Assembly: GCA_023131935.1 (NCBI GenBank)
Contig: JAGLYY010000167.1
Coordinates: 1-8,545 of the forward strand
Direction: 5' to 3'
Source of the DNA: Spirochaetales bacterium
GTDB taxonomy: Bacteria > Spirochaetota > Spirochaetia > JAGLYY01
Length of the DNA: 8,545 nt
Shown here: piece after piece, positions 1 through 6,657 of the stretch
How positions within the stretch are numbered: the stretch's first letter is position 1
How the letters are laid out: each line of letters begins with the position of its first letter
Translations under genes and position numbers: made by a program
The notes under the pieces: generated by a model
Database searches by the model: none
Seen by the model: the letters and a program-made list of their open reading frames with translations, nothing else
What the model was told of the DNA's origin: nothing

Positions 1-94
1 TACTGAAACAACGGAAGCTGCTTATAAATGATGAAAAGCATACTAACCGATTGGCAGGATTCTCTGTTCCTGGTCCGTGAGGGAAGAAACTAGA

Positions 95-775
95 TTACTT
101 TTTCCTGGCAGCCTCTTTTCTTGGTTCCAGGGCGCCCCGGATAAACCGCATAACACCCTGGATGAGCCGTTTTTCTTCGGAAAAGATATCCTCGCCGATA
201 AAAACCTTCATCCGCTCTTTAAAGTACTGTGAAGCAAAAGAATATTGGACAATGAGGATAAGATTGTCCAGACAGAAAGAAACAACATGATCATCCAGGT
301 CATCAGCAATGACACCATCCTTCCTTGCTTTTTCGAGGAGCTTTATGTACAACTCAGCTGTAATGCTTTCAATGTTCCGGGAAAGCTTTTTAGAAAGATG
401 CTGCAGCCCTTCGGTGGAGGTATCCAGATAGATTTGGGTCATCCGATGAAATTTCCGTGATGAGGCGATTGCCATTCGCAGCATTTTCTCGATGTTTTCA
501 TACAGATCCCCCCCCTCCACATCAATAGTAGAAAGGGCTTCCTCGAGTAAATGGTAGGCATGGTCCATGAGGGTCAGGAAGAGATTATCCTTCGAATCGA
601 AGTAGCTGTACATAGACCCGATACTGACCCCGGCTTTTTCGGCGATGACGTTGATGTTCGCTGCGTTAAATCCCTTTTCCGCGAACTCATTTATCGCCAC
701 ATCGATTATCCGCTGCCGCTTACCTGGGGAAATATTTTCAAAAGTCTTTTTATGGAAATCGCCATCGGAAGTCAT
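95..775 (-). CDS. TetR/AcrR-family transcriptional regulator
   Basis: A 226-residue protein, a normal TetR length. The N-terminal DNA-binding domain spans about residues 18-65. It starts with a helix of the RQRIIDVAINEFAEKGF type (20-36), followed by the helix-turn-helix NINVIAEKAGVSIGSMYSYF (40-59) and the family's hallmark SYFDSKDNLF (57-66). Residues 75-215 are a helical ligand-binding and dimerisation domain without a recognisable ligand signature. The ATG is supported by AAGGAG (783-788) seven bases upstream. It is the last gene of the run, 71 nt after the purine nucleoside phosphorylase, and that gap contains repeats that could be its own operator. Control of the adjacent nucleoside genes is inferred from position only; TetR proteins most often repress nearby genes. 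A run of eight G (codons for EGGD, residues 87-90) is an unusual internal feature. The family call is firm; ligand and targets are unknown. Confidence 0.93.
   Translation of the reverse strand: MTSDGDFHKKTFENISPGKRQRIIDVAINEFAEKGFNAANINVIAEKAGVSIGSMYSYFDSKDNLFLTLMDHAYHLLEEALSTIDVEGGDLYENIEKMLRMAIASSRKFHRMTQIYLDTSTEGLQHLSKKLSRNIESITAELYIKLLEKARKDGVIADDLDDHVVSFCLDNLILIVQYSFASQYFKERMKVFIGEDIFSEEKRLIQGVMRFIRGALEPRKEAARKK
508..515 (-). repeat. G8 homopolymer inside the TetR gene
   Basis: Eight consecutive C on the plus strand, read as eight G in the TetR mRNA, cover the end of Glu87 through the start of Asp90. A gain or loss of one base would shift the frame well before the end of the ligand-binding domain. 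Homopolymeric G tracts of this length are known slippage sites in some bacteria, including Treponema. Here the frame is intact and variation is only a possibility. Confidence 0.6.
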
Positions 776-846
776 TACATCACTCCTTCAACGACATTCT
801 ATCAGAATCTATAAGAACCTATAAGACTTACCAGTCTGATCAACCT
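776..846 (-). promoter_or_regulatory. TetR upstream spacer with direct and inverted repeats
   Basis: This spacer separates the phosphorylase stop from the TetR start. It holds the octamer CTATAAGA twice, at 809-816 and 819-826, ten bases or one helical turn apart. It also holds an inverted repeat AGACT-TACC-AGTCT (824-837), with a looser outer pair ATCAGA (801-806) and TCTGAT (835-840). The SD AAGGAG lies at 783-788. No convincing -35/-10 pair is seen; TATAGG (818-823, minus strand) with GGTTGA (840-845) at 16 bp is the best weak candidate. The repeats suit an autoregulatory TetR operator, but that role is inferred. Confidence 0.45.
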
Positions 847-1677
847 CTATAATCCGATTTCCCATCTCTTAAGAATTTCCCGTACCAGGCTTATGAAATT
901 CCCTCGAACTCTCGCGCTCGTTTCCATAACGTCCCCATGATCCAGAGGTTGATCCAGAATCCCGGCAGCCATATTCGTAATACATGAGAGACCAAGGACC
1001 TTCATCCCGCCATGGCTCGCGGCAATCACTTCAGGAACCGTAGACATCCCCACCGCGTCTGCCCCAAGGAGCCGAAGCATTCTGATTTCCGCGGGGGTCT
1101 CATAACTCGGCCCGCCCATGAAAGCATATACCCCTTCCTGGAGGGTCAATCCAAGGTCCTTCGCCGCGGACTTGGCAATACACCGGAGTTCCTTCGAATA
1201 AGCTTCGGTCATATCATTGAACCTGGAGCCAAACTTTTCATTATTTGGACCTCGCAGGGGGCTTTCGGTAAACATTTTTATGTGGTCGTTGATAACCATA
1301 AGCTCTCCAGCCTTGAAGGAGGTGTTGACCCCTCCGGCAGCATTGGTTACCAGGAGATTTTCAATTCCGAGGATTTTCATCACCCTGATTGGAAATACAA
1401 CCCGCTCCATGTCATACCCTTCGTAGTAGTGGAACCGCCCTTTCAAGGCCAGTACGGTTTTACCCTCTAACTCGCCTATCACCATCTCTCCAGCGTGTCC
1501 TTCCACTGTGGATTCCGGAAAATGGAGAATTTCAGAATAGGGTATGGTTATTCCTTCCGTGATCTCCTCTGCCATGACACCCAGGCCGGATCCAAGAACC
1601 ATACCAATAACCGGTTTCTTACCAATTCTCTCCGATATACTCCTGGCAGCTTCCTGATAATGCTCAACAGGGATCAT
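847..1677 (-). CDS. punA: Purine nucleoside phosphorylase, class II trimeric type (inosine/guanosine)
   Basis: This cytoplasmic enzyme splits purine ribo- and deoxyribonucleosides with phosphate, giving the free base and (deoxy)ribose-1-phosphate. From the ATG chosen here it has 276 residues, typical of the trimeric class. Visible motifs are the phosphate loop GSGLG (29-33), VEGHAG with His61, GRFHYYEG (80-87; Arg81, His83, Tyr85), TNAAGG (111-116), GGPSYETPAEIRML (188-201; Glu197 equals human Glu201), VGMSTVPEV (209-217) and CITN (232-235). Asn235 corresponds to human Asn243, which goes with 6-oxopurine preference, so inosine and guanosine are favoured over adenosine. An in-frame GTG at 1687-1689 is possible, but its own bases overlap the strong SD GGAGGA (1682-1687) that serves the ATG at 1675-1677. 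The gene follows a nucleoside-type binding protein and transporter, which fits salvage of imported nucleosides. A hairpin upstream may lower its expression relative to the binding protein. Confidence 0.95.
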   Translation of the reverse strand: MIPVEHYQEAARSISERIGKKPVIGMVLGSGLGVMAEEITEGITIPYSEILHFPESTVEGHAGEMVIGELEGKTVLALKGRFHYYEGYDMERVVFPIRVMKILGIENLLVTNAAGGVNTSFKAGELMVINDHIKMFTESPLRGPNNEKFGSRFNDMTEAYSKELRCIAKSAAKDLGLTLQEGVYAFMGGPSYETPAEIRMLRLLGADAVGMSTVPEVIAASHGGMKVLGLSCITNMAAGILDQPLDHGDVMETSARVRGNFISLVREILKRWEIGL

Positions 1678-1681
1678 GTAA

Positions 1682-1687
1682 TCCTCC
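1682..1687 (-). promoter_or_regulatory. SD site that sets the phosphorylase start
   Basis: GGAGGA on the minus strand sits four bases before the ATG at 1675-1677. It lies inside the first codons of the longer reading that would begin with GTG at 1687-1689. A ribosome placed by this site starts at the ATG, giving the 276-residue protein, and the GTG reading has no comparable SD upstream. Confidence 0.7.
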
Positions 1688-1689
1688 AC

Positions 1690-1703
1690 TTGAATTTATT
1701 CAA
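1690..1703. repeat. 14-bp palindrome just before the phosphorylase gene
   Basis: TTGAAT-TT-ATTCAA is a perfect inverted repeat with 6-bp arms and a 2-bp centre. It lies between the U-rich tail of the upstream hairpin and the phosphorylase SD. It could be a protein-binding site or simply AT-rich chance symmetry; it is too tight to form a good RNA hairpin. Confidence 0.35.
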
Positions 1704-1742
1704 TAATAAAGAAGCTGTCCCGGTGTAATACCAGGACAGCTT
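1702..1742 (-). terminator. Hairpin with U-rich tail between binding protein and phosphorylase genes
   Basis: On the minus strand AAGCTGTCC (1734-1742) pairs with GGACAGCTT (1712-1720). The stem continues through a T·G pair and GGT/ACC to 13 bp around a 5-nt loop. The transcript then reads CTTTATTATT, an imperfect U tract. This looks like an intrinsic terminator, probably leaky because the phosphorylase start is only about 35 nt beyond the stem. It may also protect the 3' end of the binding-protein mRNA. The plus strand carries TTTTCTTT after the same stem, so it could act in both directions. Confidence 0.65.
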
Positions 1743-1767
1743 TTCTTTCAAGACGACGAAGGAGAAA

Positions 1768-2835
1768 TTATCCTTCGTAACCAGCTTCTGCTCTGGTTGC
1801 GGGTGCAACAATTTTCCCGGACTTTAAGTCCGCGATAGCCTTTTCAAGAGCAGCCTTAACTTCCGCAGGTACCATGCTGTCAAAATTGTGGAAAGGCGCG
1901 AGACCGGTAGCCCCTTCGTTGATACCGAAGACTTTGTTATCCCCACCAACAAACTCACCATCAAGAACAGCTTTAATGGTGAGGTAGGTTGCAGATGTAA
2001 TACCCTTAACAGCTGAGGTGAGGACTGTGGCAGGAGCAACACCACTCTGGTCAACATCTACACCAATAGCGAGAATTCCGGATTCCCTGGCAGCATTAAT
2101 GGCACCAATACCGGTAAGTCCCGCGATCTGGAAGATGAAGTCAGCGCCCTGTTCGATCATAGCGAGGGCAGCTTCTTTTCCCTTTGCCTGGTCGACGAAA
2201 GAACCGGTCACAACGCTTAATACTTCACAGTCAGGATTAACCGACTTTACGCCAGCGTAAAAACCAGCCTGGAACCTTTCAACCGGCGGGATGTCCATAC
2301 CAAGAACCATACCAACAACATTATCGTCGTTCAGCTTCGTAGAAGCGGAAGCATACTGCTTGGTCAGGAGCCCGGCAACAACACCGGCAAGATATCCTGA
2401 TTCCTGTTCTTTAAAGAGAATACCAAGAACATTATCAGGAGCGGTAGAAGGATCTACCCAGATATCAATACCGGCAAAACAGGCGTCGGGAGCGTTCTGA
2501 GCTGCTTCAATCATGGCATCTGCCATCAGAAACCCAACAGCGAATACAACCTCCGCCCCATCTTCGGCGAGGCCCATGAGATTAGGCACATAGTCGGTCT
2601 GCTGCTTCGACTCGACAACCCGGGCTTCTATTCCAAAGTCAGACTGCGCGTCGAGAAGTCCCTGATAAGAGCCATCATTAAAGGACTTGTCCCCAAGCCC
2701 TCCGACGTCAGTTGCCATCGCCGCGATGAAACCTTCACCTGCAGCTTCTTCTTGAGCACCACCGGCAAAAACCATACCAGTAGAAATCAATAAAACTACC
2801 AGAATGAAAACCAGCGTTTTAAACCCTTTTAACAT
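1768..2835 (-). CDS. BMP/PnrA-family periplasmic nucleoside-binding protein
   Basis: This is the solute-binding component of the ABC importer encoded just upstream. It has 355 residues: a Sec signal peptide at 1-24 (basic start MLKGFK, hydrophobic core 8-22, cleavage after VFA), then a two-lobe BMP fold. Family motifs are TDVGGLGDKSFND (42-54), YVPN (82-85), FKEQESGYLAG (141-151), GMD (179-181), GSFVDQAKGKE (211-221), FQIAGLTGIG (235-244), GVDVDQ (258-263) and VLTSAVKG (271-278). The GVDxDQ loop matches the ribose-binding aspartate loop of Treponema PnrA. Unlike PnrA there is no lipobox cysteine (the only Cys are 119 and 203), so it should be a free periplasmic protein. The AGGAGG SD and a TATAAT box in front give it its own likely promoter, fitting the usual need for excess binding protein. 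The alternative is a riboflavin binder like the BMP relative RfuA; the neighbouring phosphorylase favours nucleosides. Confidence 0.92.
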   Translation of the reverse strand: MLKGFKTLVFILVVLLISTGMVFAGGAQEEAAGEGFIAAMATDVGGLGDKSFNDGSYQGLLDAQSDFGIEARVVESKQQTDYVPNLMGLAEDGAEVVFAVGFLMADAMIEAAQNAPDACFAGIDIWVDPSTAPDNVLGILFKEQESGYLAGVVAGLLTKQYASASTKLNDDNVVGMVLGMDIPPVERFQAGFYAGVKSVNPDCEVLSVVTGSFVDQAKGKEAALAMIEQGADFIFQIAGLTGIGAINAARESGILAIGVDVDQSGVAPATVLTSAVKGITSATYLTIKAVLDGEFVGGDNKVFGINEGATGLAPFHNFDSMVPAEVKAALEKAIADLKSGKIVAPATRAEAGYEG

Positions 2836-2916
2836 GCGTTTCCTCCTAATTAAGATACATTGATCTTACATTATAACTTATCCCCAACGGGAATAATAGC
2901 TTTTTTTAATACCCCT
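2836..2916 (-). promoter_or_regulatory. Promoter and operator-like palindrome of the binding-protein gene
   Basis: Reading the minus strand, a perfect -10 box TATAAT (2870-2875) lies 34 bases before the ATG. An A-rich stretch lies further upstream (TTAAAAAAAGC, 2899-2909), but no good -35 is seen at 16-18 bp spacing. Immediately downstream, over the expected transcription start, is an 18-bp perfect inverted repeat TAAGAT-N6-ATCTTA (2851-2868), and then the SD TAGGAGGA (2841-2848). A small stem TTATTCCC/GGGGATAA (2878-2896) covers the -35 area and may mark the end of the permease mRNA. The layout suggests a separate, probably repressible, promoter inside the operon. Confidence 0.55.
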
Positions 2917-3873
2917 TTAATCCTCCTCCCGTTCGATCATGAAATCCATCCCGACAGCTTTTGGTGGACGGGAACGCCGGACAAGACCGGCGACCACGAG
3001 AACCGTAGCCACATAGGGAAAGATAATGAAAAATTCCGCCGGGATCGGGAGCACCTTGAATATCTGGAACCGGATCTGCAGGGCATCGGCGAAACCGAAG
3101 AAGAGCGATGCAAGCCATGATCCAATCGCGGTCCACCCACCGGAGATATTCGCGGCAAGAGCGATGAACCCCCTGCCGTTTGACATCCCTTCAGTAAAGG
3201 AGACACTGTTCTCAATTGAGAGATACGCCCCCGCAAGGCCGGAGGTTATGCCCGAAACAAGAACCGCAAGGTATCGCATCTTCACCACCGAAACCCCGAT
3301 GGTTTCCAGGGCCAGTGGATGCTCTCCCGCGGCTCTCACATGAAGACCGGTTTTTGTCTTTTTTAAAAAGATCAGGAAGAATATCACCGTTAAGAACGAA
3401 AGATATACAATCGGTGTCTGGTTGAAAAAAGCCGGACCGATAACCGGAATCTTAGACAAAAGGGGTACCGCGAACTTATATTCCGCCAAACCCTTTGCTA
3501 TCGGCTCTGTCGTTCCGGGATGACCGTAGATAATAACCATCAGGTAACGCACTACACCAAAGGAGAGGATGTTCAGGACCGCGCCGGAAACCACATGATC
3601 CAGATGAAAGGTGATTGTTGCCACTGCGTGGATCATTGAGAAGAGGGCCCCGGCAACAACACCACCGAGAAGGCCTAACCAGGGATTCCCTGTATAATAG
3701 GCCACTACAACGGCGAAGAACGCCCCGATAATCATTATCCCTTCCATGGCAATATTCACAATACCAGCCCGTTCACATACTGTTGCTCCCACCGCTGCCA
3801 GGGTGATGGGGGTGGAAAGCCGGATAGTCGCAACCAGAAGATCTTCATTGAAAATTGAAAAAAAACCACCCAT
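2917..3873 (-). CDS. ABC transporter permease, second subunit (BPD_transp_2, nucleoside type)
   Basis: This 318-residue inner-membrane permease is the smaller of the pair that forms the translocation channel with the protein encoded at 3873-5117. It is rich in hydrophobic segments, for example about 45-61, 64-85, 152-170, 198-220, 235-263 and 280-298. Family motifs are ERAGIVNIAMEG (34-45), a coupling-helix loop HVRAAGEHPLALETIGV (178-194) that would contact the ATPase, and MSNGRGFIALAANISGGW (230-247). This matches the YufQ/NupQ- and RfuD-like permeases. Its ATG overlaps the stop of the preceding permease by one base (TAATG), with SD GAGGGAG at 3881-3887, so the two are probably translationally coupled in equal amounts. 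The substrate is inferred from the binding protein and phosphorylase next door. The charged tail ending REED is cytoplasmic. Confidence 0.93.
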   Translation of the reverse strand: MGGFFSIFNEDLLVATIRLSTPITLAAVGATVCERAGIVNIAMEGIMIIGAFFAVVVAYYTGNPWLGLLGGVVAGALFSMIHAVATITFHLDHVVSGAVLNILSFGVVRYLMVIIYGHPGTTEPIAKGLAEYKFAVPLLSKIPVIGPAFFNQTPIVYLSFLTVIFFLIFLKKTKTGLHVRAAGEHPLALETIGVSVVKMRYLAVLVSGITSGLAGAYLSIENSVSFTEGMSNGRGFIALAANISGGWTAIGSWLASLFFGFADALQIRFQIFKVLPIPAEFFIIFPYVATVLVVAGLVRRSRPPKAVGMDFMIEREED

Positions 3874-5117
3874 TACTTTGCTCCCTCAGATGCAAGCTGC
3901 TTGCGCCGTTTTATTCGGTTTCCTACCCAGGAGTAAATATACCGGGCTACAATGAGGAACAGAATGATTCCCTTAATAATTTCAACGATTGAATTGGATA
4001 TCTGAACCGTCCTGGCCATGTACTGCCCACCGGCATCCAAGGCACCCCAGAGAATCGCGGTAAAGATTACACCAATGGGATTATTGGCAGCAAGAAGGGC
4101 TACAGCGATACCATTCCAGCCATATCCGGCCGAAAGATTCTCAAAGAGTTTATGGTCAAGACCAAGTACCTGGTTCACCCCCGCAAGCCCCGCGAGGAAC
4201 CCGGCAAAGAGGAGGGCGCGGAAAATATTTTTTCCGATGGAAATTCCCTGGGCCCTGGCGGCCTGGGGATTGTGTCCTACCGCCCGGATCTCATAACCGA
4301 ATTTTGTTTTCGTTAAAATGTAGTTCACAAATATCGCGACCGCGATTCCAATAAGAATACCGGTATGGAGCCGATAATTCGTGTCTGGAAATAACCCCTT
4401 AAATCGGGGCAGCCAGTTTGCGTCAAGGATGGGGTTGGTAACGTATGGATGAGTCCCCGCGCTGTCGCCGCCCATCCACCTGATAAACACCGAGGAAAGA
4501 TACCGGGCTATGTGGGCAAACATCATTGTGGTTATTACCTCGTGAGCACCGGTTTTGACCTTCAGAAGAGCCGGGAAATAGTTATACGCGGCGGCGACGA
4601 GTCCTGACATGAGAAAAATTATGGGAATCGTAAATATGGGGGGCATCCCCAGGTAGATTCCAAGGAATGTTGCAACCATGGCACCAACGTAATACTGCCC
4701 TTCTGCTCCGATATTGAAGAGCCCGGCTTTAAAGGCAAAGGCAACTGATAATCCGGTGAATATAAGGGGAGTGGCATTTAGAATTGAAATATGCCAATTC
4801 TTCACAAAGCCACCATAGAGAAGGGCCCTGTAAGCCTTGATCGGATCATATCCCGATATCAACATGATTATTGCCCCGATCACGATAGCTGCCGAAATAC
4901 CGATAACCGGGATGGTCAGGTTTTTCAAGAACTTCCTTATCTCTACAATTACCGTTTCCTTATCGGTTGAAAGCCATCGATAAAGGAAATAGAGAGCAAC
5001 CGCAGCAAGGATAAAAAACAGACCGTAAAAGAGGGAGACAATGTATAGTATCAAGCCGACCGCACCAAGCAGAAAAACTCCTGCAAGAATTATCGGCTTC
5101 AGTTTTGCTTTTTTCAT
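3873..5117 (-). CDS. ABC transporter permease, first subunit with extended N terminus (nucleoside type)
   Basis: A 414-residue inner-membrane permease of the YufP/NupP and RfuC type. Residues 65-400 contain the family core: GYDPIKAYRALLYGGF (89-104), TPLIFTGLSVAFAFKAG (116-132), FNIGAEGQY (134-142), KTGAHEVITTMM (188-199), the coupling loop EIRAVGHNPQAARAQGI (276-292) and GYGWNGIAVALL (331-342). The first 60 residues are an addition compared with relatives of about 350 residues. They hold two hydrophobic stretches (about 9-30 and 31-49) before a charged segment, STDKETVIVEIRKFLKN. The start is supported by AAGGAG (5125-5130), which lies inside the end of the ATPase gene. The gap to that gene is only 4 nt, and the stop overlaps the next permease start. 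The C terminus is basic (RIKRRKQ). Family assignment is firm; substrate is inferred from neighbours. Confidence 0.93.
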   Translation of the reverse strand: MKKAKLKPIILAGVFLLGAVGLILYIVSLFYGLFFILAAVALYFLYRWLSTDKETVIVEIRKFLKNLTIPVIGISAAIVIGAIIMLISGYDPIKAYRALLYGGFVKNWHISILNATPLIFTGLSVAFAFKAGLFNIGAEGQYYVGAMVATFLGIYLGMPPIFTIPIIFLMSGLVAAAYNYFPALLKVKTGAHEVITTMMFAHIARYLSSVFIRWMGGDSAGTHPYVTNPILDANWLPRFKGLFPDTNYRLHTGILIGIAVAIFVNYILTKTKFGYEIRAVGHNPQAARAQGISIGKNIFRALLFAGFLAGLAGVNQVLGLDHKLFENLSAGYGWNGIAVALLAANNPIGVIFTAILWGALDAGGQYMARTVQISNSIVEIIKGIILFLIVARYIYSWVGNRIKRRKQLASEGAK

Positions 5118-5121
5118 GCTG

Positions 5122-6657
5122 CTACTCCTTTGCCTTTCCGCCGGTCATAAAGAATCCCACCTCTTTATCGGTGGTCTCCTCGGGAATGAGTTCTTTCACA
5201 ATTTCACCTTCATAGAGTACTAAAATCCGATCGGAAAGAGAAAAAATCTCCTCCAGCTCAAGAGAAATAAGAAGGATCGCGCTATTCTTATCCCGCATTT
5301 TTAAAATTTGGCTGTGGATATATTCGATAGCCCCAACGTCAAGCCCCCGGGTAGGCTGGGAAACAAGGAGAAACTTCGGGTCCCGTGAAAACTCCCGGGC
5401 AAGAACAACCTTCTGTTGATTCCCACCCGAAAGGGTCCCCGCGGTGACATCAACACCCGGGGTCCTGACATCAAAGTCCTCTACCAGCTTTTCCGAATAA
5501 CTGTGGATAGTATCAAGAGACAGGTTGATACCCTTTGAGAAAGGGGGTTCATCATGATCCCCCAAGACAAGATTCTCCGTAATCTGCATGGGCAGTATAA
5601 GGCCATACCGTTGGCGATCTGCTGATACGCTTGAGATTTTTCGCCGCCTGCGTTCCCGGGTACTCAGATGCTCGATATCCTCATTCCCATAGAGGATATT
5701 TCCTTCTTCAAGAGAGCGCAAACCCATAATCGCTTCGGAAAGTTCACTCTGCCCGTTGCCGTCAACTCCGGCAATACCGACAATCTCACCCGGGCGGACA
5801 TCGATAGAAATATCCTTTAGAGCCATAAGCCCCTGTGCATCTTTCACCGAAATATTCTTGATAGAAAAGATTGGTTCAGCCGTTATCTCTTTCTTCTCCT
5901 TGTGAACCGTAAGGACAACGTCCCGGCCAACCATCAGGTTTGCCAGTTCCTTCTTGGTAACTTTGGAAGTTTTTCTTTCACCAACGACCTCACCACGGCG
6001 AAGGATGTATACTCTATCAGAGATAGCTTTTACCTCTTCAAGTTTATGGGTAATGATGATAACTGAAACCCCCGAATCCCTGAGTTTCCGGATAACCGTG
6101 AAAAGTTTTTCCACCTCATGAGGAGTCAAAACAGCAGTCGGTTCATCAAGAATTAGAATCTTCGCTTTTCGATAGAGGGCTTTCAGGATTTCTACCTTTT
6201 GCTGTAACCCGACAGAGAGGGTCTCGATCTTTGCGTCCGGATCAATTGACAGGTTGTATCGTTCAGAAATCACAAGCACCTCTTCCCTGGCCCTTTTGTA
6301 GTCGATAAAATCAGCTTTTCCCGGTTCGTTTCCGAGGATGATATTCTCGGTAACCGTAAGGGTTTCAACGAGCATAAAATGCTGGTGGACCATGCCGAGG
6401 CCCCGTCTGATAGCCTCCTTCGGTGAACTGAATTCAACCTCCTCCCCCTCCAGAAGGAATGTTCCGGAGGTCGGTTTATATAGTCCGTAGAGAATGTTCA
6501 TGAGGGTGGACTTTCCCGCTCCATTTTCCCCAAGAAGGGAAAGGATCTCCCCTTTGAAAAGCTTGATATTGATGTTGTCATTAGCGAGGACCTTAGGAAA
6601 TCGTTTTACGATATTTTTCGTTTCAAGTAACAGGTCCTTACTTTTTCTAGAACGCAT
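5122..6657 (-). CDS. ABC transporter ATPase with two nucleotide-binding domains (nucleoside type)
   Basis: This 511-residue cytoplasmic protein powers the importer and joins two ABC domains, as in YufO/NupO and sugar importers of the RbsA/XylG kind. The first domain is complete: Walker A GENGAGKST (43-51), Q-loop MVHQHF (Gln92), signature LSVGLQQ (147-153), Walker B ILILDEPT (167-174) and H-loop His204. The second is degenerate: Walker A GVDGNGQS (297-304) has Gln for the catalytic Lys, Walker B reads FLLVSQPT (429-436) with Ser-Gln for Asp-Glu, and the H-loop reads LLISLELEE (462-470) without His. Its LSGGNQQ (409-415) is intact. This pattern is normal for the nucleoside subfamily and leaves one active ATP site. 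The SD GGGAGG (6666-6671) precedes the ATG. It is the first gene of the transporter group, behind a structured 85-nt spacer that may control its translation. Confidence 0.95.
   Translation of the reverse strand: MRSRKSKDLLLETKNIVKRFPKVLANDNINIKLFKGEILSLLGENGAGKSTLMNILYGLYKPTSGTFLLEGEEVEFSSPKEAIRRGLGMVHQHFMLVETLTVTENIILGNEPGKADFIDYKRAREEVLVISERYNLSIDPDAKIETLSVGLQQKVEILKALYRKAKILILDEPTAVLTPHEVEKLFTVIRKLRDSGVSVIIITHKLEEVKAISDRVYILRRGEVVGERKTSKVTKKELANLMVGRDVVLTVHKEKKEITAEPIFSIKNISVKDAQGLMALKDISIDVRPGEIVGIAGVDGNGQSELSEAIMGLRSLEEGNILYGNEDIEHLSTRERRRRKISSVSADRQRYGLILPMQITENLVLGDHDEPPFSKGINLSLDTIHSYSEKLVEDFDVRTPGVDVTAGTLSGGNQQKVVLAREFSRDPKFLLVSQPTRGLDVGAIEYIHSQILKMRDKNSAILLISLELEEIFSLSDRILVLYEGEIVKELIPEETTDKEVGFFMTGGKAKE

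Noticed and set aside
55..72. Short inverted repeat CAGGA-N8-TCCTG downstream of the TetR gene as a terminator
   Set aside because: The stem is only 5 bp with a long loop and there is no T run after it.
848..853. Perfect TATAAT on the plus strand
   Set aside because: It falls at the end of the phosphorylase gene, faces a region with no plus-strand gene and has no clear -35 partner.
1012..1470. A 152-codon open frame on the plus strand
   Set aside because: It lies wholly opposite the phosphorylase gene, whose motifs are unmistakable; its translation has no recognisable domain and no SD context was needed to explain it.
2878..2909. Plus-strand terminator from the stem at 2878-2896 followed by seven T
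   Set aside because: The stem has a C-A mismatch on that strand and the T run is offset by several bases; no plus-strand gene exists to terminate.
2836..2916. Purine or FMN riboswitch before the binding-protein gene
   Set aside because: The spacer is too short and no conserved aptamer core or three-way junction was seen; the likely promoter lies inside it, leaving about 30 nt of leader.
5122..6657. Degenerate second ATPase domain as a sign of gene decay
   Set aside because: Loss of the Walker A Lys and Walker B acids in the second domain is the normal state of this transporter subfamily.
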